Assembly (NCBI GenBank): GCA_019359515.1
Contig: JAHHHC010000008.1
Coordinates: forward strand, 124,001-188,000
Direction of reading: 5' to 3'
Origin: Desmonostoc vinosum HA7617-LM4
GTDB lineage: Bacteria; Cyanobacteriota; Cyanobacteriia; Cyanobacteriales; Nostocaceae
Length of the DNA: 64,000 nt
Shown: positions 53,840 through 64,000 of the stretch, one piece after another
Layout of the letters: the number at the start of each line of letters is the position of its first letter
Position numbering within the stretch: position 1 is the stretch's first letter
Notes under the pieces: generated by a model
What the model was told of the DNA's origin: nothing
Seen by the model: only the letters and a program-made list of their open reading frames with translations
Database searches by the model: none
Program-made: the position numbers and the translations under genes

Positions 53840-55384
53840 TTAATTGTTAACTTCTAAAGGTAGGAAAATAGTTAATACCTCACCATTGTGTGGACGTTGA
53901 CGTACAATCAACTTCCCACCGATCGCTTGAAATAGATGCTTGGTTGCAGAGATATTTAAACTAATCGTACCTGTTTCTGGTTGGAACATCAGTAATTGAC
54001 CAAGGGCTTTGCGAATTGGTGTTGCAGATGTGGACGTTTTGCTTGTGTCTTTGCAGTGAGGCTGGGGCGATAACTGTAACTTGAGTTGATCGCCTGCTGG
54101 GATAACCTGGACTTGAATGTGGCTACCAGAGGGTAAACTGCGGGTAAAATTCTCCATCAAACCCGTTAATACCCGATCTAGCATAGTGGGGTTGCTCACT
54201 ACCGTGGGCAGTTGTTGAGGTAAAACAACATCCAGCGTCAGGTTCCGCCGCTGTGCTGCTTGCTGCCAACGAGGAATGCTTTGTTGCAACACTTGATCTA
54301 AAGACATCGGTGTGAGTTGAGTTTTTGAAGATTTAACAGCAGCGCTAGTTTCCAGTTCCGCCGCTTTAAACAGCAACTCCATGCGATCAATTTGCTCGGT
54401 ACACTCGTGATCGATAATTTCTAAACGACTAATCACATTTGCAGGCAAATCTCTTCGTTTCAGGAGTAGGCGAGTCATAGTCCGAATCGTTGTTAGAGGA
54501 GTGCGAACTTCGTGAGCAAAAGCTTGGAGTAATTCTACATCGGGTACTGAGGATTGGGCTTCTCCTGTCGCAGACGCTTCACGTAGCTTGCTTCCCCGTA
54601 GGGGTACAACTTCGCTCAGCTCATGGAGAATTGGGGAACAAACAGAGTAACTAGCAGTAGTAGGTGATAGAACATAATTCTCTGCTCCCTGCTCCCTGTT
54701 TCCTTCCGCTCTACCTCTTCCTAGTCCCCAATCCCCAGTCCCTAGTCCCCAGTCCTCTGATACTTCCTCAAGGAGTAGTCGGCTAAACTGCATGACTATA
54801 CGGTAATCTGGTGCTACTGGACAATAATTTTGTATTAATGTATCCAGTTCAGCAAAATATTCTGGGTTAGTTAGTATAACGCGTGCGCCAAGCGATCGCC
54901 ATGCTTGCTGAACTACTTCCGGCTCAAAGGAAAATGAAAATACTTTTTTACCGTTCTTGTGTTCTGCTAAAACTAGCACTAATCTAAATTTATTTGTGAA
55001 CACCAAGCAAAACTGTTCAGACGCCAGAGGATCGGCAGGTAGTAAAGGCAGTACCGACTCTTGGGGAATATCATCTGCTGTAGCGATCGCTGTTGGCATC
55101 TGAAAAGGCATCAGTGCCAACGGGTTAAATGGTTTGGCTGTAAAAGTTACTGTTTGTAAACTTTGAGTTAGTTCTGGCTGACTAAATAATGGTGCTGGTG
55201 CAGTTAAGACTAACCCCTGAGTTGTATCGGCTGAATCAGTTGCTAAAGTATTCAGTAGCAGATGCTCTGTAGCTGCCAGACTTACACGCCACTGTCGCTC
55301 TGCTTTGACAGGTAAACATTCAGTCACACTTGCTTGACTTTCAGCTAAAATTTCGCTCAAACTTGGCAATATCCATTCGTACAC
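53840..55384 (-). CDS. DICT-like sensor histidine kinase with degenerate ATPase and repeat insertion
   Basis: A 514-residue protein. The N-terminal region (about 1-205) resembles the sensory half of cyanobacterial kinases. The H box is normal (AFAHEVRTPLTTI, His291). The ATPase domain has lost its glycine-rich motifs: the N box is weak (LMENFTRSLPSG), no DxGxG is found (LQLSPQPHCKD stands there), and GLGL is replaced by ISLN. ATP binding is therefore doubtful. About residues 211-283 come from STRR ([12 protein letters not shown]) and other repeat DNA inserted in frame. The pattern complements the kinase at 50022, which has an intact ATPase and no His. Confidence 0.75.
   Translation of the reverse strand: MYEWILPSLSEILAESQASVTECLPVKAERQWRVSLAATEHLLLNTLATDSADTTQGLVLTAPAPLFSQPELTQSLQTVTFTAKPFNPLALMPFQMPTAIATADDIPQESVLPLLPADPLASEQFCLVFTNKFRLVLVLAEHKNGKKVFSFSFEPEVVQQAWRSLGARVILTNPEYFAELDTLIQNYCPVAPDYRIVMQFSRLLLEEVSEDWGLGTGDWGLGRGRAEGNREQGAENYVLSPTTASYSVCSPILHELSEVVPLRGSKLREASATGEAQSSVPDVELLQAFAHEVRTPLTTIRTMTRLLLKRRDLPANVISRLEIIDHECTEQIDRMELLFKAAELETSAAVKSSKTQLTPMSLDQVLQQSIPRWQQAAQRRNLTLDVVLPQQLPTVVSNPTMLDRVLTGLMENFTRSLPSGSHIQVQVIPAGDQLKLQLSPQPHCKDTSKTSTSATPIRKALGQLLMFQPETGTISLNISATKHLFQAIGGKLIVRQRPHNGEVLTIFLPLEVNN
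54536..54754. repeat. In-frame repeat insertion in the second kinase gene
   Basis: A composite of decayed STRR (CCCCAATCCCCAGTCC at about 54725-54757) and a repeat that begins CTTCTCCTGTCGCAGACGCT, the same as in the glutaredoxin gene. It lies in the linker between sensory and H-box domains, where it adds about 73 residues without breaking the frame. Confidence 0.75.
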
Positions 55385-55752
55385 AGGTTTTTACCCCTTA
55401 ATTGAAGAGCGACTAACAGCATTTAAGGTAGGCATTTTGCTACTAATACGAGGTTATAGTTATTTGTGTACTAGTGACAGGCGTAGAACCGAACATTTTA
55501 GGGGCAATTTCCCCTGATATCGGGGGAAGACGCGGGGACGCGGAGAAACTTTCATTTACACTCCTCGCGTTCTCTTAATTCCCAATTTCCAATTTCTACT
55601 AACCAGTTTCTCACATAAACCATCTACCGATAGATACATAGCTTACACCTGCGGTCGATGAAAGTTAAACAAATTTAGACGCAAATAGTAAAGAAGGAAA
55701 AGTATTTATTTTGTGCTTTCTTGATTGTTTTCTCTAAACAAAGGCGAAAAAA
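55385..55752. other. Intergenic region, divergent, with a repeat tract
   Basis: 368 bp. Contains GGGGGAAGACGCGGGGACGC and the end of a degenerate STRR-like tract (TTCCCAATTTCCAATTTC). It must hold the promoters of the kinase and stress-protein genes. No gene or RNA is apparent. Confidence 0.4.
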
Positions 55753-56364
55753 ATGGTTGTGAGCGATCGTCAGCGAGCAGTTGGCTTATTTTCTCAACGT
55801 AGTGATGTAGAGTATGTACTCTCCGCGCTCAAAGATGCTAGTTTTCCGATGGATAGAGTTTCTGTAATTGCTAAGAATCGTGATGTTTCCTCACCAGAGT
55901 TCACTAATCCAGCCGATGAAAAAGCTGCTACTGGAGCCGTTACAGGTACTGTATTAGGAGGTATAACTGGTTTAATTGTGGGTTTAAGTACCTTAGCGAT
56001 TCCTGGTGTAGGGCCGATACTATTCGCTGGTGAAATAGCCTCTACCCTGGCTACAACCGCTGCTGGTGCCGGTATTGGCGCAGCGGCTGGTGGGTTGTTG
56101 GGTGGGCTGACGGGTTTAGAAATGTCTGAAGAACAAGCCAGAGTTTACAATGAGGGATTATCCCGTGGTGATTATTTAGTAATTATCAAAGGTACCAATG
56201 AAGAAGTACGACGTGCTGAAACTATTTTGAGAAATCGGGATATTCAGCAGTTTAGTATTTTTGACTCACCCAATGCTGCTGAAATTAATCACAATAACCC
56301 TGCTAGGACAGCTGAAAATAACTCACCAGTAACTATTATTGATCGCCGCGATACCACTATTTAG
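55753..56364 (+). CDS. General-stress-type protein (YflT/17M N-terminal domain)
   Basis: A 203-residue protein. The N terminus reads AVGLFSQRSDVEYVLSALKD and fits the general-stress 17M (YflT-like) domain; a glycine-rich hydrophobic middle (GTVLGGITGLIVGLSTLAIP to AGAGIGAAAGGLLGG) suggests a membrane hairpin; the C-terminal part VIIKGTNEEVRRAETILRNRD is a small alpha/beta unit. Cyanobacteria have several such proteins, often induced by desiccation or salt. No enzyme motif. Followed by a strong terminator. Confidence 0.75.
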   Translation: MVVSDRQRAVGLFSQRSDVEYVLSALKDASFPMDRVSVIAKNRDVSSPEFTNPADEKAATGAVTGTVLGGITGLIVGLSTLAIPGVGPILFAGEIASTLATTAAGAGIGAAAGGLLGGLTGLEMSEEQARVYNEGLSRGDYLVIIKGTNEEVRRAETILRNRDIQQFSIFDSPNAAEINHNNPARTAENNSPVTIIDRRDTTI

Positions 56365-56377
56365 ACCAATAGGTTTT

Positions 56378-56425
56378 GATAAGTAGAAACATGCCATGGC
56401 GCGTCTCTACTTATCTGGCATTTTT
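56378..56425 (+). terminator. Rho-independent terminator between convergent genes
   Basis: GATAAGTAGA pairs with TCTACTTATC across AACATGCCATGGCGCGTC; the stem is followed by TGGCATTTTTATTG. The position between the stress protein and glcD, which converge here, fits a bidirectional terminator. Confidence 0.75.
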
Positions 56426-56430
56426 ATTGC

Positions 56431-57903
56431 TTAAAATCTTTCTACTCCTTCAAACTGCTTGACACTTAATGCATTTGCTGATTCACCACAAGTCCGTGGA
56501 GTAGGAAATATCTTTTCTGGGTTTGCCAAACCTTTGGGATTAAATACTTGCCGCACCCATTGCATAGTTTCTAAATCAGCAGGGCTAAACATATTTGGCA
56601 TGTAGCACTTTTTATCGGCACCAATGCCGTGTTCACCAGAAATACTGCCACCGACTTTTACACAAAGTTTGAGAATTTCTCCACCAACTTCTTCGACTTT
56701 TTCTAATGCCCCAGGTACAGAATTGTCAAAAAGAATTAGGGGGTGAAGATTGCCATCGCCAGCATGAAAAACATTAGCGATCGCATAACCATATTTTTGA
56801 CTGAGATTTTCAATTTCTTGCAGAACATAAGGTAATTGAGTCCGAGGAATAACACCATCTTGCACATAATAATCTGGACTCAAATGTCCCGCAGCTGCAA
56901 ACGCAGCTTTGCGTCCTTTCCACAATTTCAATCTAGTTTCTGGATCACTAGCACTGGTGATATTACGCGCTCCATTTTCTTTACAAATTTTAGTAATACG
57001 TTGTTTATTGACGGCAACTTCTACTTCTAAGCCATCGATTTCTACTAATAAAATCGCAGTCGCATCGCGGGGATAACAATTAGTTGCAACAACATCTTCA
57101 ACAGCATTAATGCTAATGTTATCCATCATTTCCATACCACCAGGAATAATCCCAGCGCTGATGATATCCGAAACACTCGCTCCAGCAGCTTCAATACTAG
57201 TAAAATCTGCCAACAGTACGCAAATTGATTCTGCGCTTCTGAGAATTCGCAAAGTAATTTCTGTCGCAATACCTAAAGTCCCTTCAGAACCTACGAAAAT
57301 ACCTGTTAAGTCATAACCCGGCATTTCCGGTATTTGTCCACCCAAATCAACAATTTCTCCTTCAGGTGTGACAATTTTCAATCCTAAAACGTGGTTAGTA
57401 GTAACACCATATTTCAGACAATGTACTCCACCAGAATTTTCGGCAATGTTGCCCCCAATAGAACAAATAATCTGACTAGAGGGGTCGGGTGCGTAGTAAA
57501 ATCCAGCACCACTAACAGTTTGTGTTACCCAACTATTAATTACTCCTGGTTGGACTATAACACGCTGATTGTCCAAATCAACATTCAGGATTTGCCGCAT
57601 CAAGGAAGTCACAATTAAAACAGAATCTTCTAATGGCAACGCACCGCCAGATAAGCCAGTACCAGAACCACGGGCGATGAAAGGGACAGAATATTGGTTG
57701 CATATTTTTACCACTTGGGCAACTTGTTCTGTAGTTCTAGGTAACACCACCACAGCTGGACGTTGGCGATAGCTAGTTAAACCATCACATTCGTAAGTAA
57801 TTAATTCTTCACGACGTTGCACTACACCATTTTTGCCAAGTACAGCCTCGAATGCTTTAATTATTGGTTGCCAGTTGCGTTGTTTTTTATCTTGGGTAAG
57901 CAT
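56431..57903 (-). CDS. glcD: Glycolate oxidase/dehydrogenase subunit GlcD-like
   Basis: A 490-residue FAD-linked oxidoreductase. The FAD-binding PCMH domain shows RGSGTGLSGGALP, then CSIGGNIAENSGGVHCLKYG and VGSEGTLGIATEITLRIL. The C-terminal FAD-oxidase part carries NVFHAGDGNLHPLILFD and GGSISGEHGIG. In cyanobacteria this enzyme oxidises glycolate (or D-lactate) in photorespiration. Related D-lactate dehydrogenases have the same layout, so the substrate is inferred from similarity. No glcE/glcF is next to it. Start ATG at 57903. Confidence 0.93.
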   Translation of the reverse strand: MLTQDKKQRNWQPIIKAFEAVLGKNGVVQRREELITYECDGLTSYRQRPAVVVLPRTTEQVAQVVKICNQYSVPFIARGSGTGLSGGALPLEDSVLIVTSLMRQILNVDLDNQRVIVQPGVINSWVTQTVSGAGFYYAPDPSSQIICSIGGNIAENSGGVHCLKYGVTTNHVLGLKIVTPEGEIVDLGGQIPEMPGYDLTGIFVGSEGTLGIATEITLRILRSAESICVLLADFTSIEAAGASVSDIISAGIIPGGMEMMDNISINAVEDVVATNCYPRDATAILLVEIDGLEVEVAVNKQRITKICKENGARNITSASDPETRLKLWKGRKAAFAAAGHLSPDYYVQDGVIPRTQLPYVLQEIENLSQKYGYAIANVFHAGDGNLHPLILFDNSVPGALEKVEEVGGEILKLCVKVGGSISGEHGIGADKKCYMPNMFSPADLETMQWVRQVFNPKGLANPEKIFPTPRTCGESANALSVKQFEGVERF

Positions 57904-58162
57904 AGTTTTTTATAGTTAAGGTAGATGATCACAAATTTCTGAAATCCAGTACAAGTAAGGGATTAATTTTTGTTTGCGTCTGTCATAGTTTTGTTACAGG
58001 TATGGTTAATCATTGTGATTACTATTGTCGCATTATCTCGACTTTGCTACTATGCCATGACTAGGCGATCGCATCCTTTGATTTCCCACTCAATCAGACT
58101 CTCAAGTAATAAATAAATTTAAACTAATATAAAAATAACGCCCTCAAATACTGGATAAAATC

Positions 58163-58870
58163 ATGGTTGAGCAACTTTTAATCAATGATGATGATTACTA
58201 TGTACCAGATGCCAACCAGCTAGTCACCGAAGACGATACACCTGTGGACAATTTTGCATCTGAAAAACAACAACGTCTGTTAGTTGGTTCTCTTTACAGT
58301 TCTTTAAAAAACCAGATATTTTTAGCAGCAGCTAATGTTGGTGTTTATCATGCAGACGAACAGCCTGCAATTGTGCCTGATATTTTTCTCAGCTTAGATG
58401 TCCAAGCGCCTGAAAATTGGTGGGCAAAACAAAATCGTTGTTATATGGTTTGGCGGTTTGGCAAACCTCCAGAAGTTGTCATCGAAATTGTTTCTAATCA
58501 AGAAGGTGATGAACTAGGAAAAAAACTGCAAATTTATGAACACATGCGCGCTAGTTACTATATCGTATATGACCCAAATCAGCAATTAGGAGAAAAAGTA
58601 CTGCGTGTCTATGAACTTAGGGGAAGACGCTACTTTGAAACTTCGGAAACTTGGTTAGAACAAGTTGGTTTGGGTATAACTCTGTGGCAAGGTGAATTTG
58701 AAGGCAGGCAAGATACTTGGTTGCGCTGGTGCTACCAAGATAATACTGTTTTGTCAACTGGAGATGAACGTGCCGAACAGGAACGCCAGCGTGCCGAACA
58801 GGCAGAACAACGTACCCAATTACTCGCACAAAGATTACGAGCTATGGGCATTGATCCCGATACTCTTTAA
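58163..58870 (+). CDS. Uma2 family endonuclease-like protein with coiled-coil tail
   Basis: A 235-residue Uma2 protein. The core is LVGSLYSSLKNQIFLAAANV, PAIVPDIFLSLDVQ, PPEVVIEIVSNQEGDELGKK and YYIVYDPNQQLGEKVL, with the nuclease-type acidic pair PD and E-x-x present. A C-terminal helix (RAEQERQRAEQAEQRTQLLAQRLRAMGIDPDTL) with heptad-like A/E/Q/R periodicity is a coiled coil that this subgroup commonly carries. It is followed by dispersed repeat DNA. Confidence 0.87.
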   Translation: MVEQLLINDDDYYVPDANQLVTEDDTPVDNFASEKQQRLLVGSLYSSLKNQIFLAAANVGVYHADEQPAIVPDIFLSLDVQAPENWWAKQNRCYMVWRFGKPPEVVIEIVSNQEGDELGKKLQIYEHMRASYYIVYDPNQQLGEKVLRVYELRGRRYFETSETWLEQVGLGITLWQGEFEGRQDTWLRWCYQDNTVLSTGDERAEQERQRAEQAEQRTQLLAQRLRAMGIDPDTL

Positions 58871-58980
58871 TTACGAATTACGTTAGCGTAGCGGTAGCGA
58901 GTCCTCGATAGCGTTAGCGTAAAGCCTACGGCATAGCTTCGCTTAGAGCGACATAGGAGCGTCGCGTCATTACGAATTAT
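58871..58980. repeat. GCGTTAGCGAGTCC / ATTACGAATT dispersed repeat, copy 4
   Basis: Begins TTACGAATTACGTTAGCG, contains GGTAGCGAGTCCTCGATAGCG and GCATAGCTTCGCTTAGAGCG and ends GTCGCGTCATTACGAATTA. It shares parts with the copies at 21996 and 53745. It directly follows the Uma2 stop. Confidence 0.75.
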
Positions 58981-59044
58981 TTAAAACACTTATCAAGACG
59001 CAAATAACTTTTTACCTTTGCGTCTTGGCGTGAGCAAAAAATTG

Positions 59045-59950
59045 TCATGCGCTAGGGCAACCGATAAACTCATTTATTCTTTGCCAAACTTGATTTAATA
59101 AATCAGAATTATCTGCATCAAACCACTCAATTTGTGGATATGCTCGAAACCAAGTACGCTGTCGCTTAGCAAATTGCCGTGTATGTAAAACGATTAATTC
59201 TTTTGCCTGATTTAAAGAAATATCCCCTGCTAAATATTGCTTGATTTCTTGATAACCCAAGGTATTTAATAAAGGCAAATCAGCACCATATTCTTGGTAA
59301 ATATATTCCACCTCAGCAACTAAACCATTTGCTATCATTTGCTCAGTGCGCTTGTGAATAAGCTCGCCTAACTTGGCAACATCACAATCCAAGCCAATTT
59401 GCAAAATTGGGTAATTTGGTGGATTTTCCCCTTGCTGTTGAGAAATAGAATATCCCGTTACATAAAATACCTCCAACGCCCGCAAAGTCCGCACAGAATC
59501 GTGAGGATGAATTTTTTGTGTTGCAACGGGATCAACTTGTTGTAACATTGCGTAGAGTTGAATTTGATCTAAAGATTCGAGTTGCGATCGCAATTCCATC
59601 TGTGGTGCAACTCTAGGGATCTTCATGCCTTGAACAATCGAACGTATGTATAAACCAGTACCCCCAACTAAAAACAGAGGCGACACAGGAATAGATGCGA
59701 TTAAGGCTTGTGCTTGCTCTTGGTAGTCTGCTACCGTCATCGTGTCTCTAGGATCGCAGATATCTATTAAATAGTGCGGTACTAATTTTTGTTCAGTTAT
59801 GGTTGGTTTTGCTGTACCAATATTAAACTTGCGGTACACTTGACGGGAATCAGCACTCAAAATCACACAACCCAACCGCATCGCCAAAGCCAAAGCCAAC
59901 CCCGATTTCCCCGTCGCCGTTGCCCCACAAATCACAATTAGTTTAATCAT
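59045..59950 (-). CDS. miaA: tRNA dimethylallyltransferase
   Basis: MiaA adds a dimethylallyl group to A37 of tRNAs that read codons starting with U. The P-loop is GATATGKSGLALALA, the substrate-binding motif is ADSRQVYRKFNIGTAKP, and VGGTGLYIRSIVQG and the C-terminal KRQRTWFRAY are intact. The length of 301 residues is normal. It starts 250 bp from gyrB in divergent orientation. Confidence 0.96.
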   Translation of the reverse strand: MIKLIVICGATATGKSGLALALAMRLGCVILSADSRQVYRKFNIGTAKPTITEQKLVPHYLIDICDPRDTMTVADYQEQAQALIASIPVSPLFLVGGTGLYIRSIVQGMKIPRVAPQMELRSQLESLDQIQLYAMLQQVDPVATQKIHPHDSVRTLRALEVFYVTGYSISQQQGENPPNYPILQIGLDCDVAKLGELIHKRTEQMIANGLVAEVEYIYQEYGADLPLLNTLGYQEIKQYLAGDISLNQAKELIVLHTRQFAKRQRTWFRAYPQIEWFDADNSDLLNQVWQRINEFIGCPSA

Positions 59951-60017
59951 TGGTCATTTGTTTAGTTATTAATGGTTATTTCCCTACTCCCTAACGCCAC
60001 TTGACGGCAGTTGCTCC

Positions 60018-60034
60018 ACTTGGGGAGACCCCAA
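60018..60034. repeat. Small perfect hairpin CTTGGGGAGACCCCAAG in a dispersed-repeat context
   Basis: A seven-base-pair stem with a three-base loop inside TTGCTCCACTTGGGGAGACC and its continuation, a sequence type often scattered in cyanobacterial genomes. It lies between miaA and gyrB and may belong to the leaders of either. Confidence 0.45.
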
Positions 60035-60091
60035 GACCGCAGTGGCTCCTCCCTACTCCTCCACTCCAACCCCCACATAAACCTCCCATAA

Positions 60092-62140
<2,049 letters not shown>

Positions 62141-62173
62141 TATCAATACCTGATGAATTATGAGGTTGATAAT

Positions 62174-62220
62174 AGGTAATGAGTAATTAGGTAAAAACCT
62201 TTTATCCATTACCTTTTTTG
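62174..62220 (+). terminator. Rho-independent terminator of gyrB
   Basis: AGGTAATG pairs with CATTACCT; the loop has an inner AGGT ... ACCT helix; a run of six T follows at 62214-62219. It lies 34 bp after the gyrB stop. Confidence 0.8.
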
Positions 62221-62245
62221 TCTTTCATACATCCCCGTACATAGC

Positions 62246-62473
62246 AAACTTCTTGCCTACCACGTCATACCTGGTCGAATTACCTCCAAACAATTGACAT
62301 CTGGACAAGTCAAAACTCTTGAAGGTAGTTCCGCCAAAATAACGGTTGATAGCGCCGCAAATGCAATTACACTTAACAATGCTAGGGTAACTCAGCCTGA
62401 TATCCCAGCCAGCAATGACCAGGTGATTCTGCCACCCAATTTTGCCGCCAGTCTCAACGCTACCCCAAAATAA
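62246..62473 (+). pseudogene. Fasciclin-domain gene remnant
   Basis: An open frame encodes the C-terminal part of a fasciclin domain: LLAYHVIPGRITSKQLTSGQ, VKTLEGSSAKITVDSAANAI and TLNNARVTQPDIPASNDQVI, then LPPNFAASLNATPK and TAA at 62471-62473. The first half of the domain and any signal peptide are missing, and the usual GVIHVID segment is shortened (ASNDQVILPP). The start is not recognisable. The 119-residue ORF on the other strand is not a gene. Confidence 0.75.
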
Positions 62474-63864
62474 ACAAGCAGGGGAGTAAGGGAGAAAAAT
62501 CACCCACCTTTCCCTGACACCCTTTGCACAAATATAGCTATATAAGCATTCATATAATTTGCATATTGTCAAGCTTTTAAACAATTAATTATTCAACCTA
62601 ATTTTAGTTTCATCAATCTTGCCCACCAGTGATAAATGTATTTGTTATGCTTGGAGAGCAAAGCTCAATGTCATCTACCAAATGGCACTTAAGTGTGTAT
62701 GCCTAGAATTTTTCACTTTCCTAAAAAAATAAAAAATACTGAAATACTAAGTACTAGTTTTTACAAAATCACGCGTAAAAACTTCAGGGTAAGTTTATAA
62801 ACCAAGCCTCTAAATTATTTGTATTTAAAGTTGTGACTTTAATACTTATAGCTACAAAGCGGCTAAAAACTTGCTAATATCTTCATGTAATGCTGCATTA
62901 ACGCTGATGATGTTGTATGTATCAAATGTACTTTTTTTCAGTAGGATAACATCAATAATCTCTACTGCCCAATTCTTTTTGTATTGATTAAAATATCGTT
63001 GTATACAATAAAAACAGTTTGTCAAGTTTCATAGGGTTGAAATCTCAACAGTGCGCTAATGTGTGAATAAGACTGGACTAGTTAAATCTCAACTGCTCTT
63101 TATTCAGACCGATGCTGCCATAGCCTCAGCTCCCTAGTTAAGGTGACTGGCACAGCAAAAGTTGACTGTCAACCATAGCAACTACCAACGCTTTTGTTGT
63201 ATCTAAACAACGCTAAAGCAACGTTTTGCCCTATGGGCTGAATAATTTATGAAGGAAATGTAAAAATAAATGGATTAATAGTTCTTAGCTGAATTAACAT
63301 AAAGTGCATGGGGTCTAGGTAATAAATGTTTTTTATAATACCTAAAATCATGCAAGTGCAGTTCTACCTTTTAATTTAATGACAACGCTGCCACAATTAG
63401 GGAAAGTTTGAGAAAAATTTAAGGGTACAACTACCGTTGCTAATGTCTTTTTGGTACAAGTGGCTTTAACCTACTTAATGACTTCATGATTAACACACCA
63501 AAAGAGTGCAATTTCTGTGAAACAGGCTACAATCGGAACAGTCTTTACAGGAAAATCTACTAGTACTCTTAATCTGTTTGTATGAAGTAATAATTTTTTC
63601 GATGTAAGACGAGTCTTTTTTGAGACCAATCAGCTAAAATTTGTGTGCAATAAACACATGAAGCCTTTACTAAAGTGAGCGAGTAACCTTAAGTGGTGGC
63701 TTACACTAAAGTAAGAAATACCTCATTCAAGAGGTACAAAACTTCCGAGAATATAATTAGCAAAAAAGCTAAAAACTTTGTTTTCGGTTGGTAATTAGCT
63801 CGCATATAAGAGCAGTAAACACATCTTGAGTAATTGATTCTGCAAGGAGCATGAGGAACGCGGC
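62474..63864. other. Long leader and intergenic region before sigA
   Basis: About 1.4 kb without a gene. The first half is AT-rich; near 63040-63260 are several small inverted repeats (GTTGACTGTCAAC, TTATTCAGACCGA with GGGCTGAATAA). Such a long upstream region suggests several promoters or a long 5' leader for the principal sigma factor. I see no tRNA, tmRNA or RNase P RNA. The sigA start is preceded by an overlapping mini-ORF. Confidence 0.45.
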
Positions 63865-63868
63865 ATGA
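63851..63868 (+). other. Five-codon mini-ORF overlapping the sigA start
   Basis: ATGAGGAACGCGGCATGA encodes M-R-N-A-A-stop; its TGA overlaps the ATG of sigA (ATGA). It has a strong ribosome-binding site (AAGGAGC at 63844-63850) directly upstream, while sigA itself has AGGAA eight bases before its ATG, inside the mini-ORF. This may be a coupling leader or simple chance. Confidence 0.4.
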
Positions 63869-64000
63869 ACCAGGCTAACAACGTACTCGAAAGCATATAT
63901 CAGCCTGACCTAGAAATGATAAATCAGCCTGAGCTCGAGTTGGAAGAACTCTTAATCGGAGATGAAGAGGACTTGCTGATTAGCGATGAAGGTGAAATTG
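63865..64000 (+). CDS. sigA: Principal sigma factor SigA/RpoD, N-terminal part
   Basis: The start of the housekeeping sigma factor of the sigma-70 family, cut by the right edge of the window. The first residues MNQANNVLESIYQPDLEMI and the acidic run that follows (LEELLIGDEEDLLISDEGEI) match my memory of SigA from Nostocales, in which this acidic region precedes sigma region 1.2. Only about 45 residues are visible, so domains cannot be checked. A mini-ORF overlaps the start. Confidence 0.85.
   Translation, partial: MNQANNVLESIYQPDLEMINQPELELEELLIGDEEDLLISDEGEI

Noticed and set aside
62225-62584. 119-residue ORF on the minus strand
   Set aside because: It is opposite to the fasciclin remnant, which explains the open frame; the product has no family resemblance.
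63040-63260. Possible structured RNA before sigA
   Set aside because: Several small inverted repeats occur, but no match to tmRNA, RNase P RNA, SRP RNA or tRNA could be recognised and no terminator follows.

Overview
The window is chromosomal DNA from a filamentous, probably heterocyst-forming cyanobacterium (Nostocales; genus not resolvable here). The evidence is dense HIP1 octamers (GCGATCGC) inside and between genes, a DnaE C-terminal half that begins with a cyanobacterial-type split intein, a Ycf51 gene, a CrtR-type beta-carotene hydroxylase, XisH/XisI genes, many Uma2 genes, and heptanucleotide STRR arrays of the CCCCARt type. Both ends cut genes: an RNA m5C methyltransferase on the left and the principal sigma factor gene (sigA/rpoD) on the right.

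Layout. 0-10 kb: methyltransferase end, ycf51, an iron-type alcohol dehydrogenase next to an aminotransferase, type-4 uracil-DNA glycosylase, a phosphoribosyltransferase, a TPR protein and several small proteins including a NADAR-domain protein. 10-24 kb: a nuclease-like protein, dnaE C-half with split intein, gatA, a RodZ-like protein, an alpha/beta hydrolase, an S23 four-helix-bundle gene held between two inverted STRR arrays, PBP1A, tyrS, pyrF and an acyltransferase. 24-29 kb: an accessory island with four DUF29-type genes, a RelE-type toxin-antitoxin pair, two orphan antitoxin-like genes, a Uma2 gene and a XisI remnant. 29-36 kb: recQ, pyk, crtR and a small TPR protein. 36-47 kb: a 2193-residue multi-domain glycosyltransferase/methyltransferase, xisH-xisI, a TPR/GT41 glycosyltransferase and a type IV pilin, interrupted by broken Uma2 genes. 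47-64 kb: Uma2, glutaredoxin, murE, two atypical histidine kinases around three unknown genes, a stress-type protein, glcD, Uma2, miaA, gyrB, a fasciclin remnant, a long 1.4-kb leader region and sigA.

Core functions (replication, translation, cell wall, pyrimidine and carbon metabolism) are scattered singly, as usual in cyanobacteria. Intergenic space is heavily colonised by at least four families of dispersed inverted-repeat elements plus STRRs. In several places repeats have entered genes in frame (glutaredoxin, second histidine kinase) or supply the stop codon of a gene (phosphoribosyltransferase, the secreted protein at 22.2 kb). The observations most worth checking are the S23 gene between inverted STRR arrays, two neighbouring kinases whose defects look complementary, the giant glycosyltransferase with a duplicated unknown domain, and repeat elements acting as in-frame protein-coding insertions. 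All family names come from reading the sequence and recall; no database search was run.
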